Positions 35,069 through 44,653 of a stretch of DNA of 64,000 bases are shown here, in pieces. The notes beneath the pieces were generated by a model, which was not told where the DNA came from, did no database searches, and saw only the letters and a program-made list of their open reading frames with translations. The position numbers and the translations under genes were made by a program. Position 1 is the stretch's first letter. The number at the start of each line of letters is the position of its first letter. Source of the DNA: Sphingopyxis granuli NBRC 100800 (GTDB lineage: Bacteria > Pseudomonadota > Alphaproteobacteria > Sphingomonadales > Sphingomonadaceae); contig NZ_BCUA01000012.1 in the NCBI RefSeq assembly GCF_001591045.1, positions 1-64,000 on the forward strand, written 5' to 3'.

Positions 35069-35836
35069 TCAGCGCGACCCCGCGCCGACCTTGGCGCGCG
35101 CGGCGAGCATGCGATCCGAAATCTCCGGATTCCAGTGCACGTCGCGATATTGGACGTGGCCGTAGACATAGGCTGCCATCGGATCCATCGCCCAGCTCCG
35201 GCGCAGCATTTCGGTGGTGCGCACGACCGTCGGCACCGTGGTTGAGGCGATCTCGGCCGCCATGCCCTGCGCCGTCGCAAGCAACCGACCTTCGGGCGCG
35301 ATTTCATCGATCAGCCCGATCCGCAGCGCTTCGGGTGCGTCGATGCGGCGGCCGGTGAGGACGAGGAGCTTCGCCTGGCTCTGGCCGACGATGCGCTGCA
35401 GCGGATCGACGAACGGCGTCAGGCCGAACCGAATCTGGGGAAAGCCGAATCTCGCATTCGGGCTCGATATGCGGATGTCGCAGAAGACCGCGATGTCGCA
35501 GCCGCCGCCGAAGGTCGGGCCGGCAACCGCCGCGATCGTCGGTTTCGGATATTCGAGCAGTTCGAGATAGCCGTAATAGGTCGCGTCGTACCAGCGAAGA
35601 CGCTCCTCCTCGCTCTTCCAGTTCATCGTGTCGAGGTCGAGGCCGGCCGAGAAATAATCCTCCGTGCCGGTGATGACGACCGCCGCGACACTGTCGTCGC
35701 GCCGCCACGCGCTCAGCGTTTCGACGAGGTCCTCGAACAGCTCCGTGCTGAGCGCATTCTTCTTGTCGGGCCGGTCGAGGAAGAGGGTGGCGACCCCGCC
35801 CTTCACCTCGCTGCGCATCGTGCCGTGCTTTGCCAT
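35069..35836 (-). CDS. crotonase-family protein lacking both canonical catalytic Glu
   Basis: A 255-residue crotonase-fold protein with the usual oxyanion-hole segments (EDYFSAGLDLD near 60-69 and AGPTFGGGCDIAVFCD near 105-120). At the two positions where enoyl-CoA hydratases have catalytic Glu, this protein has Q134 (FGFPQIRFG) and about L157 (SQAKLLVLTG). It may therefore catalyse another crotonase reaction (isomerisation, hydrolysis, retro-Claisen) rather than simple hydration. It is second in the operon, 96 bp after the first crotonase gene. Confidence 0.8.
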   Translation of the reverse strand: MAKHGTMRSEVKGGVATLFLDRPDKKNALSTELFEDLVETLSAWRRDDSVAAVVITGTEDYFSAGLDLDTMNWKSEEERLRWYDATYYGYLELLEYPKPTIAAVAGPTFGGGCDIAVFCDIRISSPNARFGFPQIRFGLTPFVDPLQRIVGQSQAKLLVLTGRRIDAPEALRIGLIDEIAPEGRLLATAQGMAAEIASTTVPTVVRTTEMLRRSWAMDPMAAYVYGHVQYRDVHWNPEISDRMLAARAKVGAGSR

Positions 35837-35932
35837 GTTTCTGCTCCCAGGCTTGTGATGTAATTCAGGTGTTCGTGCGTGCGGTGCATCGCTTCATTCA
35901 GCGCCCGCGCCGTCGGAGATGTCCGGATCGGA

Positions 35933-36730
35933 TTATTGCGGAAAATGCGCACGCTCGATCGCCACGCTATCCCCCGCCTTCAGGCGATCGAAGCCCCGCG
36001 CGATGCGTTCGCGGAAGATACCGCGCTGGAGCAGGTCCTGCGTGACCGTCAGCTCGTATTGAAGCGCGCCCAGATGATCCATGTTCGACGCGCGCAGCGC
36101 GACGCCCTTGAAGATTTTCGCGAGCTCCGGCCCCATTTCGGCGATCTGTTTCGCCAGGGTAAGCGAACGGCTTCGCAGTTCGCCGACGGGCGTCACCTCG
36201 CTGACGAGACCGATGCGCAGCGCTTCGTGCGCGTCGATCGGGTCGCCGGTATAGTAAAGACGCCGGGCGTGCTGCTTGCCGACGCGCGACATCAGGCCAT
36301 GATAGAAGCCGTTCATAGCATATTTGACCTGCGTCGATCCGAAAAGCGCATTTTCCGACGCGACCGTGATGTCACACATGTTGGCGACGTCCATGCCATA
36401 GCCCGGGGCGACGCCCGCGACCGCAGCGACCGACGGCTTTCCGAAATCATAGATCGCTTTCATCAACGCAAGCGCGAGGTCGTTGAAACGGCGGCGGCCG
36501 TCATCGTCGGTGGTGTTCAGGATGTCGACGCGCCAGCCTGAGCAGAAATAGTCCTCGTTGCCGATGAACAGGACGCAGGAGACTGCGTCGTCATTCTCCC
36601 AGGCCCTCAGGGCGGCGATGATCTCTTCGTGCAGTTCCCAGCCGAGGGCGTTCCGCTTCTCGGGATGGTGGAGCTGAAGGATGCCGACCCCCTCGTCGAT
36701 ATTCGTGATGAGATACTGGAAATCAGCCAT
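35933..36730 (-). CDS. crotonase-family protein, first gene of the CoA operon
   Basis: A 265-residue crotonase-fold protein (NEDYFCSGWRVDI, then VAGVAPGYGMDVANMCDI). Like the next gene it lacks both hydratase glutamates: Q134 in GSTQVKYAMN and about R157 in KQHARRLYYTG. It is the first gene after the TetR operator at 36744-36761 and so starts the operon that runs to 30947. The two crotonases may form a heteromer or act on successive intermediates. Calling it a simple enoyl-CoA hydratase would overstate the evidence. Confidence 0.8.
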   Translation of the reverse strand: MADFQYLITNIDEGVGILQLHHPEKRNALGWELHEEIIAALRAWENDDAVSCVLFIGNEDYFCSGWRVDILNTTDDDGRRRFNDLALALMKAIYDFGKPSVAAVAGVAPGYGMDVANMCDITVASENALFGSTQVKYAMNGFYHGLMSRVGKQHARRLYYTGDPIDAHEALRIGLVSEVTPVGELRSRSLTLAKQIAEMGPELAKIFKGVALRASNMDHLGALQYELTVTQDLLQRGIFRERIARGFDRLKAGDSVAIERAHFPQ

Positions 36731-36743
36731 GACATACCCTTAG

Positions 36744-36761
36744 TTACCTACTGGACGGTAA
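36744..36761. promoter_or_regulatory. TetR-type operator in front of the CoA operon
   Basis: TTACCT-ACTGGA-CGGTAA, just upstream of the first crotonase gene, agrees at 16 of 18 positions with TTACCG-ACCGGA-CGGTAA at 37673-37690. Both are near-palindromes of the kind bound by TetR dimers, and the TetR gene lies between them. Confidence 0.72.
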
Positions 36762-36849
36762 CTTCAATAGATATGCATGGAGCAGCTGTCAATGCGCCGT
36801 CGAGAGGCGGCGATTGGCTGGAGGATTCCGGCGATGGCGGCGGAGAGTT

Positions 36850-37521
36850 CTAGGTCCGGCGGGCGGATGTGCCGATGCCGTCGAGGATCAGGCTGACGAA
36901 TTGCTCGGAGACCGTTTCCGGCGCAATCTGGAGGGCGGCCGATTGCCAGTGCGTCATCCAGTTGATCATGCCGAAGATCCCGAACGCGACGATGCGGGCG
37001 TCGTCGAATGCCAGCGATCCGTCCTTGCGGCCGACCTCAATCCGTTCGAGAAGGTCGCGGTTGAGCATGCGCTTGTAGTTGCGCGATTTCGCCTTTCCGG
37101 CCTCGCTCATCACGCGCTCGTCGGCGACGATCATCGACAGGACCGTGTCCTGGAGAAGGTCGACATAGGCCTCGACGAAAATCCGCACGCGTTCGCGTCC
37201 GGACAGGCGGACATCGTCGCGATCGGCGATTTTCTGCTGGAAAAGAATGTATCCGCGCGAGATGCACTCGAGCAATATCTCTTCCTTGCTCGCGAAGTGA
37301 TAGTAGAGGCTGGGCTTGGTGATCGAAAGGCCCGTGGCGATGTCGTCGAGGCTGGTGCGGTCGTAGCCGCGCTCGCGGAACATCGCGGAGGCGATCGTCA
37401 TGATCAGCTCCTTGTTGACGGTGCCCCGCTTGCGCCCGCCTTTCTGGCCCGCCTTGGTCCGAGCGTCGCTGCGCGCCGCCGTCGCTGCACCGGTCCGTTT
37501 CTGTCTTGCTGCTTCCGCCAT
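36850..37521 (-). CDS. TetR-family regulator of the CoA operon and its receptor
   Basis: A 223-residue TetR regulator with a basic N-terminal tail, the helix-turn-helix (MFRERGYDRTSLDDIATGLSI, then TKPSLYYHFASKEEIL) and a helical effector domain of TetR_C type. Regulators of this kind with acyl-CoA genes often bind the CoA-ester intermediate. It lies between the CoA operon and a divergent TonB receptor, with one near-identical palindrome before each. The start at 37521 is chosen over 37602 because the extra N-terminal residues look non-native; the ribosome-binding site is weak. Confidence 0.84.
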   Translation of the reverse strand: MAEAARQKRTGAATAARSDARTKAGQKGGRKRGTVNKELIMTIASAMFRERGYDRTSLDDIATGLSITKPSLYYHFASKEEILLECISRGYILFQQKIADRDDVRLSGRERVRIFVEAYVDLLQDTVLSMIVADERVMSEAGKAKSRNYKRMLNRDLLERIEVGRKDGSLAFDDARIVAFGIFGMINWMTHWQSAALQIAPETVSEQFVSLILDGIGTSARRT

Positions 37522-37672
37522 CGATCGCTTGCTTTCCTTGTCCCCTGTGCCGGTCCTGCGCGGTCTGCCTTGCGACCGATGCCGAACCTTTGGCCGACGC
37601 ATAGGTCCACGACGACTAGATGGTCAATAGATGGTGCTATATTGTCGCCATTGACAAGCTTATTATGTTTTA

Positions 37673-37690
37673 TTACCGACCGGACGGTAA
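37673..37690. promoter_or_regulatory. TetR-type operator between the TetR gene and the receptor gene
   Basis: TTACCG-ACCGGA-CGGTAA, with a CCGG centre, lies in the divergent gap between the TetR gene (start 37521) and the receptor (start 37755). It would allow autoregulation and control of the receptor. See the matching site at 36744-36761. Confidence 0.72.
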
Positions 37691-37754
37691 CAAAATGATG
37701 AGCGGTGGATTCGAAACCGGACCGGACGCGCATCGCTATAATGGGAGGGAATCG

Positions 37755-40070
37755 ATGACGCATAGCAAGAGGCGTTGGTCGCCGTCGTTGGCAGCGATCG
37801 TCCTGGCCGGCTTCGCCACGCAGGCGGCTGCGCAGGAAAGCGGCGCGCCGGCCGAAACCGAAAGCCCGGGCACGACCGATATCATCGTCACCGCGCAGAA
37901 GCGCAGTGAGAGCGTCAACAGCGTTCCGTTGTCGATCACCGCGGTGTCGGGCGGCGATCTGCAGGCGCAGGGCGTGACAGACGTCGCGGGGCTGGCAAAG
38001 GTCACCCCCGGATTCAATGCGATCGACAGCGGTTTCGGAACCCCCGTCTATTTCCTGCGCGGTATCGGCTTCTTCGACAGCAGCCTCGCGGCCAAGCCGA
38101 CGGTCACCGTCTACACCGACGAGGTTCCGATCCCCTATTCGGTGATGACCGCCGGGGCATCCTTCGATCTTGAGCGGGTCGAGGTCCTCAAGGGCCCGCA
38201 AGGCACGCTGTTCGGTTCCAACGCAACGGGGGGCGCGATCAACTATATCGCGGCAAAGCCGACCTGGTCGCCCGAGGCGGGCCTTGCGCTCTCCTATGGC
38301 CGCTTCAACCGTTTCAGCGCCGAAGGCTATGCCAGCGGCCCCTTGTCGGAGACATTGGCCGCCCGCATCTCGCTTCGCCACGAGGGCGGCGGGGACTGGC
38401 AGAAAAGCTATACCCGCAACGCGAGCCTGGGCCAGCGCGCCTTCACGCAGGGCCGCCTCCAGCTCGCCTGGCGTCCGGTCGATACGGTGCGCGTGAACCT
38501 GATGATCAACGCCAACCAGGATCATGGCGACACCCAGGCGCCGCAACTCGTCACGCCGTTTCAGCAATCGGCCGGCTTCTTCGATCCCCGGCTGGTCGCC
38601 TACCCGACCGCGCCGGCCAGCAATCGCGCGGCCGACTGGGGAGACAGCTTTGCGCTGAAGAAGGACAATTGGCAGGTGCAGGCCGCGCTGCGCGGCGAAG
38701 TGGACCTTAGCGACGACATCACGCTCACCTCGATCTCGGCCTATAGCCGCTTCAAGGAAGCTTACGGCCAGGAGTCGGACGGCACCGCGCTGCGGCTGAC
38801 CGACGTCTTCCTCGAAGGCGACATCAGGGCCTTCAGCCAGGAGTTGCGGCTTGCCGGGTCGCTCATGGGCGACGGCTCGTGGATCGTCGGCGGCAATTAC
38901 GAGTGGGGCAAGACCCATGAACTGCTGACCCAGCGGCTCGACGACCAGTCGTCGGCCCATGTGTTCGACCGCTTCGGCTTTCCGTCGATCGAGCTTGTGC
39001 CGCAGCTGGGCGACACGCGGTATCGCAGCATCGCCGCGTTCGCCGACGTCAGCGTGCCGATCGTCGATACGCTGACGCTGATCGGCGGCATCCGCTACAC
39101 CGACACCAAGGTCGATTTCGCCGGCTGCACGCTGAATGCCGGCAACGGCACCTATGCCAGGGGGTTCGAGCTGATTTTCGGTCTGCCGTCGGGCACGATC
39201 CCGCTCGGCGGCTGCGTGACCTTCAACGATGCCGGGCAACCCGCGCTGTTCGAAGGCAGCCTGCCCGAAGACAATATATCGTGGCGCGGCGTGCTCCAGT
39301 GGAAGCCGTCGGGCGGCCAGCTTTTCTATGCGAGCGTCAGTCGCGGCTACAAGAGCGGCTCGTTCGCGACGCTCGCCGGCAATCGCTTCTCGCAATATAC
39401 TCCGGTGCGGCAGGAACAGGTCACGGCTTATGAAATCGGCTTCAAATCGGCGTTGCTCGACCGCCGCGTGCAACTCAACGGGGCGCTCTTCTATTATGAC
39501 TATCTCGACAAGCAGCTGAAGGGGCGCACGATCGTTCCCGTGTTCGGTCCGCTCGAAGCGCTGGTCAACGTGCCCAAGTCGCGGATCAAGGGCGCCGAAC
39601 TGCAGCTTGTGGTCACCCCCGTCGACGGCCTGCGCGCCAACTTCGGCGCGACCTATATCGACAGTAAGGTGACGCGGTCCTTCACCAACTATTCGGCGTT
39701 CGGCGCGGTCACCGACTTCGACGGCTATCGCTTTCCCTACACGCCGAAATGGCAGCTCAACGCCGACCTCGAATATCGCTGGGCCATCGGGGGAGCAAAG
39801 CAGGCGTTCCTTGGCGCCAACTATAGCTATCGCAGCTCGACCTACGGCGATTTCAGGCCCGACGCGCGGCTATTCATAGACGACTATGGACTGCTCGATC
39901 TGCGCGCCGGAATCGGCGACGCTGATGGGAAATGGACGGCGAGCCTCTATGCGCAGAATGTGACCGACGAATATTACTGGCATACGGCGGCGCGGCGCGG
40001 AGATGCGGTGATCCGGTTTGCCGGCATGCCCGCGACCTATGGCGTCAACATGAGTTTCAAGTTCCGATAG
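37755..40070 (+). CDS. TonB-dependent receptor linked to the CoA operon
   Basis: A 771-residue outer-membrane receptor with a signal peptide ending TQAAA-QE, plug motifs (DIIVTAQKRSESVNSVP, FLRGIGFFDSS, VLKGPQGTLFGSNATGG) and a barrel ending in aromatic MSFKFR. GGGAGGGA lies just before the ATG at 37755. Shared operator sequences with the CoA operon suggest that it imports the carboxylic-acid substrate activated by the Fcs-like ligase. Confidence 0.87.
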   Translation: MTHSKRRWSPSLAAIVLAGFATQAAAQESGAPAETESPGTTDIIVTAQKRSESVNSVPLSITAVSGGDLQAQGVTDVAGLAKVTPGFNAIDSGFGTPVYFLRGIGFFDSSLAAKPTVTVYTDEVPIPYSVMTAGASFDLERVEVLKGPQGTLFGSNATGGAINYIAAKPTWSPEAGLALSYGRFNRFSAEGYASGPLSETLAARISLRHEGGGDWQKSYTRNASLGQRAFTQGRLQLAWRPVDTVRVNLMINANQDHGDTQAPQLVTPFQQSAGFFDPRLVAYPTAPASNRAADWGDSFALKKDNWQVQAALRGEVDLSDDITLTSISAYSRFKEAYGQESDGTALRLTDVFLEGDIRAFSQELRLAGSLMGDGSWIVGGNYEWGKTHELLTQRLDDQSSAHVFDRFGFPSIELVPQLGDTRYRSIAAFADVSVPIVDTLTLIGGIRYTDTKVDFAGCTLNAGNGTYARGFELIFGLPSGTIPLGGCVTFNDAGQPALFEGSLPEDNISWRGVLQWKPSGGQLFYASVSRGYKSGSFATLAGNRFSQYTPVRQEQVTAYEIGFKSALLDRRVQLNGALFYYDYLDKQLKGRTIVPVFGPLEALVNVPKSRIKGAELQLVVTPVDGLRANFGATYIDSKVTRSFTNYSAFGAVTDFDGYRFPYTPKWQLNADLEYRWAIGGAKQAFLGANYSYRSSTYGDFRPDARLFIDDYGLLDLRAGIGDADGKWTASLYAQNVTDEYYWHTAARRGDAVIRFAGMPATYGVNMSFKFR

Positions 40071-40294
40071 GCGCTCGCATTCGGCGCGCCGACGGCCGCA
40101 CGCAAATCCCGCATCGTGGCCGGACGCGGACGAAGCCCGCTTCCGGCCATTCGACCGTTCCGCGTCTGGTGCGGCGGCGTCGAGGTCGACATAGAGCGGG
40201 CCGAGTTCACCATAGCGGTCAAGCCTCCCTTTTCATGCTATGATCGGCAGGTCGGCGCAGCCGGCGCGCGTTTCGTGCGGAGGGAGGAGGACGC

Positions 40295-40645
40295 ATGGCG
40301 AAGCATCGCATCGATTCGGTCAGCGTCGCGAGCGTTTATCCCCACTATATCGCCAAGGCGGAGAAGAAGGGGCGCACCAGGGCCGAGGTGGATGAGATCA
40401 TCCGTTGGCTGACAGGATACAGCCAGAAGGCGCTGGACGATCAACTGGCGAAGCAGACGAGCTTCGAGGATTTCTTCGCCCAGGCGCCTCGAATGAATCC
40501 CTTGCGGTTGTTGGTTACGGGCGTGATTTGCGGCGTTCGTGTCGAAGAGATTCAGGAGTCGACGATGCGGGAGATCCGTTATCTCGACAAGCTCGTCGAC
40601 GAACTGGCCCGCGGGAAGGCCATGGCGAAAATCCTGCGCGGATAG
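40295..40645 (+). CDS. DUF2200 family protein
   Basis: A 116-residue soluble protein that matches the DUF2200 pattern ([15 protein letters not shown] near the start, [14 protein letters not shown], then [23 protein letters not shown]). The family is small and of unknown function. It has a strong GGAGGGAGGAGG upstream of the ATG. It stands alone; the 224 bp before it and the 152 bp after it show no other gene. Confidence 0.8.
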   Translation: MAKHRIDSVSVASVYPHYIAKAEKKGRTRAEVDEIIRWLTGYSQKALDDQLAKQTSFEDFFAQAPRMNPLRLLVTGVICGVRVEEIQESTMREIRYLDKLVDELARGKAMAKILRG

Positions 40646-40797
40646 TTCGAAGGAACTGCCCGGGTTCATCAGCCTTACCTTGCGTTGCGATCAATCTTGA
40701 TCGACTTTTTCGATGAGAATGACGATTTTTATGAAGCTGATGAATTGAGCTTGCCGGTCTAACAGGGGGTATCGCCATTTCGAGAGGAGGAACTGCC

Positions 40798-42348
40798 ATG
40801 ACCAAGACGCATCCCGACGCCGGCCAGTGCCCGGTTTCCCATCTGACGACGGCATTCGGCGCGCCCGTGCCCGACAATCAGGACAGCCTGACCGCCGGCC
40901 CGCGCGGCCCGTTGCTCGCCCAGGACGTGTGGCTCAACGAGAAACTCGCCAATTTCGTGCGTGAGGTGATCCCGGAGCGGCGCATGCACGCCAAGGGTTC
41001 GGGCGCCTTCGGCACCTTCACCGTGACTCACGACATCAGCCGCTACACCCGCGCGAAAATCTTCAGCGAAGTGGGCAAGAAGACCGAGATGTTCGCGCGC
41101 TTCACCACCGTCGCGGGCGAGCGCGGCGCGGCCGACGCCGAGCGCGACATCCGCGGCTTCGCGCTGAAATTCTACACCGAGGAAGGCAATTGGGACATGG
41201 TGGGGAACAACACCCCGGTCTTCTTCCTGCGCGACCCGCGCAAATTCCCCGACCTCAACAAGGCGGTGAAGCGCGACCCGCGCACCAACATGCGCAGCGC
41301 CACCAACAACTGGGATTTCTGGACGCTGCTGCCCGAGGCGTTCCACCAGGTGACCGTCGTGATGTCCGACCGCGGCATCCCGAAAAGCTATCGCCACATG
41401 CACGGTTTCGGCAGCCACACCTACAGCTTCTGGAACGAGGCGGGCGAGCGCTTCTGGGTCAAGTTCCACTTCAGGACCCAGCAGGGCATCGCGAACCTGA
41501 CCGATGCGGAGGCGGCGGCGCTGGTCGGCGGCGACCGCGAATCGCACCAGCGCGACCTGTACGAGGCGATCGAGCGCGGCGATTTCCCGAAATGGACGAT
41601 GTATGTCCAGATCATGCCGGAGGCCGATGCCGAGACCTATCGCTTCCACCCCTTCGACCTGACCAAAGTGTGGTACAAGGCGGACTATCCGCTGATCGAG
41701 GTCGGTGAGTTCGAACTCAACCGCAATCCGGACAATTTCTTCGCCGATGTCGAACAGAGCGCTTTCGCGCCGTCAAACCTGGTGCCGGGAATCGGCGTGT
41801 CGCCCGACCGGATGCTGCAGGCGCGCCTGTTCAACTATGCCGATGCCCAGCGTTACCGGCTCGGGGTCAACTATCACCAGATTCCGGTCAACGCCGCGCG
41901 CTGCCCGGTGATGAGCAACCAGCGCGACGGCGCGGGACGGGTCGACGGCAATTACGGCAGCCGCCCGCATTACGAGCCGAACAGCTTCGGCCAGTGGCAG
42001 CAGCAGCCCGACTATGGCGAACCGCCGCTGCGCATCAGCGGCGACGCGGCGCACTGGAATTTCCGCGACGACGACGATGATTATTTCACCCAGCCGCGCA
42101 AGCTGTTCCAGCAGATGCGCCCGGAGCAACAGCAGGTGCTGTTCGACAATACGGCGCGGGCGATGGGCGATGCGCCGGCCTTCATCAAGCAGCGGCACAT
42201 CGACAATTGCACCCGCTGCGACCCCGCCTATGGGGCCGGCGTCGCCGCGGCGCTGGGGATGACCGTCCGGCCTGCGGCCGAATTGCCGGCCGAGCCCGAA
42301 ACGCCGCCGCAGAATTCGCGGCGTCAGGCTGCAACGATCGGGGGCTGA
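40798..42348 (+). CDS. monofunctional haem catalase (clade 3, small subunit)
   Basis: A 516-residue catalase that converts hydrogen peroxide to water and oxygen. The distal haem residues H64 ([10 protein letters not shown]) and N137 (VGNNTP) and the proximal haem ligand Y347 ([14 protein letters not shown]) are all present. Length fits the small-subunit type and there is no C-terminal flavodoxin-like domain. A GAGAGGAGG ribosome-binding site lies shortly before the ATG. It is a single-gene unit ending in a strong hairpin. Confidence 0.93.
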   Translation: MTKTHPDAGQCPVSHLTTAFGAPVPDNQDSLTAGPRGPLLAQDVWLNEKLANFVREVIPERRMHAKGSGAFGTFTVTHDISRYTRAKIFSEVGKKTEMFARFTTVAGERGAADAERDIRGFALKFYTEEGNWDMVGNNTPVFFLRDPRKFPDLNKAVKRDPRTNMRSATNNWDFWTLLPEAFHQVTVVMSDRGIPKSYRHMHGFGSHTYSFWNEAGERFWVKFHFRTQQGIANLTDAEAAALVGGDRESHQRDLYEAIERGDFPKWTMYVQIMPEADAETYRFHPFDLTKVWYKADYPLIEVGEFELNRNPDNFFADVEQSAFAPSNLVPGIGVSPDRMLQARLFNYADAQRYRLGVNYHQIPVNAARCPVMSNQRDGAGRVDGNYGSRPHYEPNSFGQWQQQPDYGEPPLRISGDAAHWNFRDDDDDYFTQPRKLFQQMRPEQQQVLFDNTARAMGDAPAFIKQRHIDNCTRCDPAYGAGVAAALGMTVRPAAELPAEPETPPQNSRRQAATIGG

Positions 42349-42384
42349 CCGAAGCCGTCCTCCGACGCCGGCCGGGCAAGCGAT

Positions 42385-42419
42385 CTCCGGCCATCGGCAA
42401 GGCAAGCCGATGGCTGGAG
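42385..42419 (+). terminator. strong hairpin after the catalase gene
   Basis: CTCCGGCCATCGGC (42385-42398) pairs with GCCGATGGCTGGAG (42406-42419) at 13 of 14 positions around a 7-nt loop. It lies 36 bp after the catalase stop and lacks a U-run, so it is either a Rho-assisted terminator or a 3'-end protector. Confidence 0.55.
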
Positions 42420-42549
42420 GTCGCTCCGACGCCTACGGCTCCTCACAAAGACGGTGATCCTTCCGGCCGCCAGCAGCGGACAGCTATCGAAGTTGACCGG
42501 CCTCATTTCGCGGAATTTGAGAGGATTTGCGACAATCTCTCTGTTGCTA

Positions 42550-42566
42550 TTGAGAATCGTTCTGGA
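42550..42566. promoter_or_regulatory. weak Fur-like site before the PepSY operon
   Basis: TTGAGAATCGTTCTGGA contains AGAA-TCG-TTCT, a short dyad similar to the centre of Fur boxes, about 45 bp upstream of the PepSY gene. The match is partial; support comes mainly from the iron-related neighbourhood. Confidence 0.35.
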
Positions 42567-42611
42567 TAGGGCGACTGCCATCGCGCTGTGCAACGGAACC
42601 TTTCGCCTATC

Positions 42612-43265
42612 ATGTCCCGATCATCGTCACGTCAAGCCGGTCCGAAGCGCGGGCGCAAGGCTTTTTGGCTGAAACAGCTTCACACGTGGCACTGGATGAG
42701 CTCGGCGATCTGTCTGATCGGGCTGCTGCTGTTCGCGGTCACCGGCTTCACGCTGAACCATGCCGCCGATATCGAGGCGGCGCCGCAGGTGTCGGCGCGG
42801 ACGGCGCAATTGCCCCCCCCGCTGCTCGATCAGCTCGCCAGGGCGGCCCCCGCCGGCGAGGCGGATGAAAAGGCGCCGCTGCCCCCGTCCGTCGCCGCGT
42901 GGGTCGAGGCGCATTTCCCCGTCAAGGTGTCGGCCGATGCCGAATGGTCGGACGGCGAAGTCTATCTGCCCGCGCCGCGTCCGGGCGGCGACGCCTGGGT
43001 CGCGATCGACCGCGCCACCGGTGCTGTCAGCGCGGAGATTACCGACCGCGGCTGGATCTCCTACCTCAACGACCTGCACAAGGGGCGCAATTCGGGCGGC
43101 GCGTGGAGCCTGTTCATCGACATCTTCGCCTTCGCCTGCCTGGTCTTCGCGATCACCGGGCTGTTCCTGCTTCAGCTTCACGCGGCCAAGCGCAGATCGA
43201 CCTGGCCGATCGTCGCGGCCGGGCTTGCGATCCCCGCCGCAATCGCCATCGTCTCTATTCACTAG
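42612..43265 (+). CDS. PepSY-associated transmembrane protein
   Basis: A 217-residue inner-membrane protein with a basic N-terminus, one helix at about 35-55 (ICLIGLLLFAVTGFTLNH), a periplasmic PepSY-like part and two closing helices (about 165-185 and 195-215). Relatives of PepSY_TM type serve in ferric reductase or flavin-based electron transfer across the membrane. It is first in an operon with DUF2271, DUF4198 and ApbE. The ATG at 42612 is chosen; a GTG at 42588 is possible, and both have weak ribosome-binding sites. Confidence 0.78.
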   Translation: MSRSSSRQAGPKRGRKAFWLKQLHTWHWMSSAICLIGLLLFAVTGFTLNHAADIEAAPQVSARTAQLPPPLLDQLARAAPAGEADEKAPLPPSVAAWVEAHFPVKVSADAEWSDGEVYLPAPRPGGDAWVAIDRATGAVSAEITDRGWISYLNDLHKGRNSGGAWSLFIDIFAFACLVFAITGLFLLQLHAAKRRSTWPIVAAGLAIPAAIAIVSIH

Positions 43266-43278
43266 GAGGGCAACAGCC

Positions 43279-43803
43279 ATGACTTCACCCATGCGGACGA
43301 TCCTGATCGGCGGAACGCTGTCAGCCGTACTCGCGGCCCCGGCGCTGGCCGCCGCGCCGGGCACGATGGACGTGACCGTCACCATCCCGCGGCTCAAGGT
43401 CGCCGAATATCATCGGCCCTATGTCGCCATCTGGGTGGAGAAGGAGGGGGCCCCGGCCAAGACGGTCGCGGTCTGGTACGATTACGACATGAAGAATGGC
43501 GAGGGCACGAAATGGCTCCGCGACGTTCGCCAGTGGTGGCGCGTGTCGGGCCGCTCGATGACCTTTCCCGCGAACGGCGTCACTGGCGCGACGCGTGCAC
43601 CCGGGACGCACAAGGTCAGCTTTTCGCGCGCGCAGCTCGGCGCGACGGTGCCGGGGCAATATACGCTGGTCATAGAGGCGGCGCGCGAGGTCGGGGGGCG
43701 CGAGCTGCTGCGCATCCCCTTCACCTGGCCGGCGAAGGCGGGCGCGGGCGGCCGCGCCGCGGGCACCAGCGAGCTGGGCGCCGTCTCCATCTCATTCCGT
43801 TGA
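43279..43803 (+). CDS. DUF2271 periplasmic protein with flavinylation-like motif
   Basis: A 174-residue exported protein (signal peptide ending PALA-AA) of the DUF2271 family, with VTVTIPRLKVAEYHRPYVAIWVE near the start. The sequence NGVTGATRA at 99-107 resembles the site at which ApbE attaches FMN (acidic/Asn-x-x-S/T-G-A-T), with T105 as the likely acceptor. ApbE is encoded two genes downstream. It would then be a periplasmic flavoprotein receiving electrons from the PepSY membrane protein. AGGAGGG precedes the ATG. Confidence 0.78.
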   Translation: MTSPMRTILIGGTLSAVLAAPALAAAPGTMDVTVTIPRLKVAEYHRPYVAIWVEKEGAPAKTVAVWYDYDMKNGEGTKWLRDVRQWWRVSGRSMTFPANGVTGATRAPGTHKVSFSRAQLGATVPGQYTLVIEAAREVGGRELLRIPFTWPAKAGAGGRAAGTSELGAVSISFR

Positions 43804-43819
43804 TACGAAAGGGCGAACG

Positions 43820-44653
43820 ATGAAGAAGCGAATCCTGGGACTGGCGGCGACGATCGCCTTGTCGGCGCTGGCCGTGACGCCGGCAAGCGCGCATCGGCAG
43901 TGGATGATGCCGTCGGCGACCGTGCTGTCGGGCGATGACGTCTGGGTCACGGTCGATGCGGCGGTGTCGAACGACCTCTTCTATTTCGAGCACCAGCCGC
44001 TGCGGCTCGACGGGATCAAGGCCTGGGCGCCCGACGGCAGCGAGGCGCAGATCGAGCATGGTTCGACCGGCCGCTATCGCAGCACGTTCGACGTCCATCT
44101 GACGCAGAAGGGGACGTGGAAGATCGGAACCGCGTCGGACGCGCTGATGGGCAGCTATGACCTGAACGGCAAGACCGAGCGCCTGCCGCGCGGCACCACC
44201 ACCGCCAACCTTGCCGAGCGGCTGCCCGCCGGCGCGACCAATGTGCGGACGGCGGAATCGAACAACCGCAACGAGATTTTCGTCACCGTCGGCGAACCGA
44301 CGACGACGGTGTTCCAGACGACCGGCAAGGGGATCGAACTGGTCCCGGTGACGCATCCGAACGACCTTTATGCGGGCGAGGCGGCGACCTTCCAGTTCCT
44401 GCTCGACGGCAAGCCCGCGGCGGGCCTGACGGTGACCGTGATCCCCGGCGGCATCCGCTATCGCGACCAGCTCGGTCAGATCGACCTGACGACCGGTGCC
44501 GACGGCCGCGTCACGGTGACGTGGCCCGAGGCGGGCCTCTATTGGGTCAACGTCACCACGCCGCGTGCCGAGCAGGGCGAAGAGGGCGCGGCGCCGGCCC
44601 AGCCGCAGCGCCGGGCGAGCTATGTCACGACGCTCGAGGTGATGGCGCCCTGA
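43820..44653 (+). CDS. DUF4198 periplasmic protein
   Basis: A 277-residue exported protein (signal peptide ending ASA-HRQW) of the DUF4198 family, related to the NikM-type beta-sandwich proteins often found near metal uptake genes. After signal cleavage the His of HRQW is at or near the N-terminus, which may bind metal. A second beta domain follows from about residue 165. The stop overlaps the apbE start region, so it is translated together with apbE. Confidence 0.76.
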   Translation: MKKRILGLAATIALSALAVTPASAHRQWMMPSATVLSGDDVWVTVDAAVSNDLFYFEHQPLRLDGIKAWAPDGSEAQIEHGSTGRYRSTFDVHLTQKGTWKIGTASDALMGSYDLNGKTERLPRGTTTANLAERLPAGATNVRTAESNNRNEIFVTVGEPTTTVFQTTGKGIELVPVTHPNDLYAGEAATFQFLLDGKPAAGLTVTVIPGGIRYRDQLGQIDLTTGADGRVTVTWPEAGLYWVNVTTPRAEQGEEGAAPAQPQRRASYVTTLEVMAP

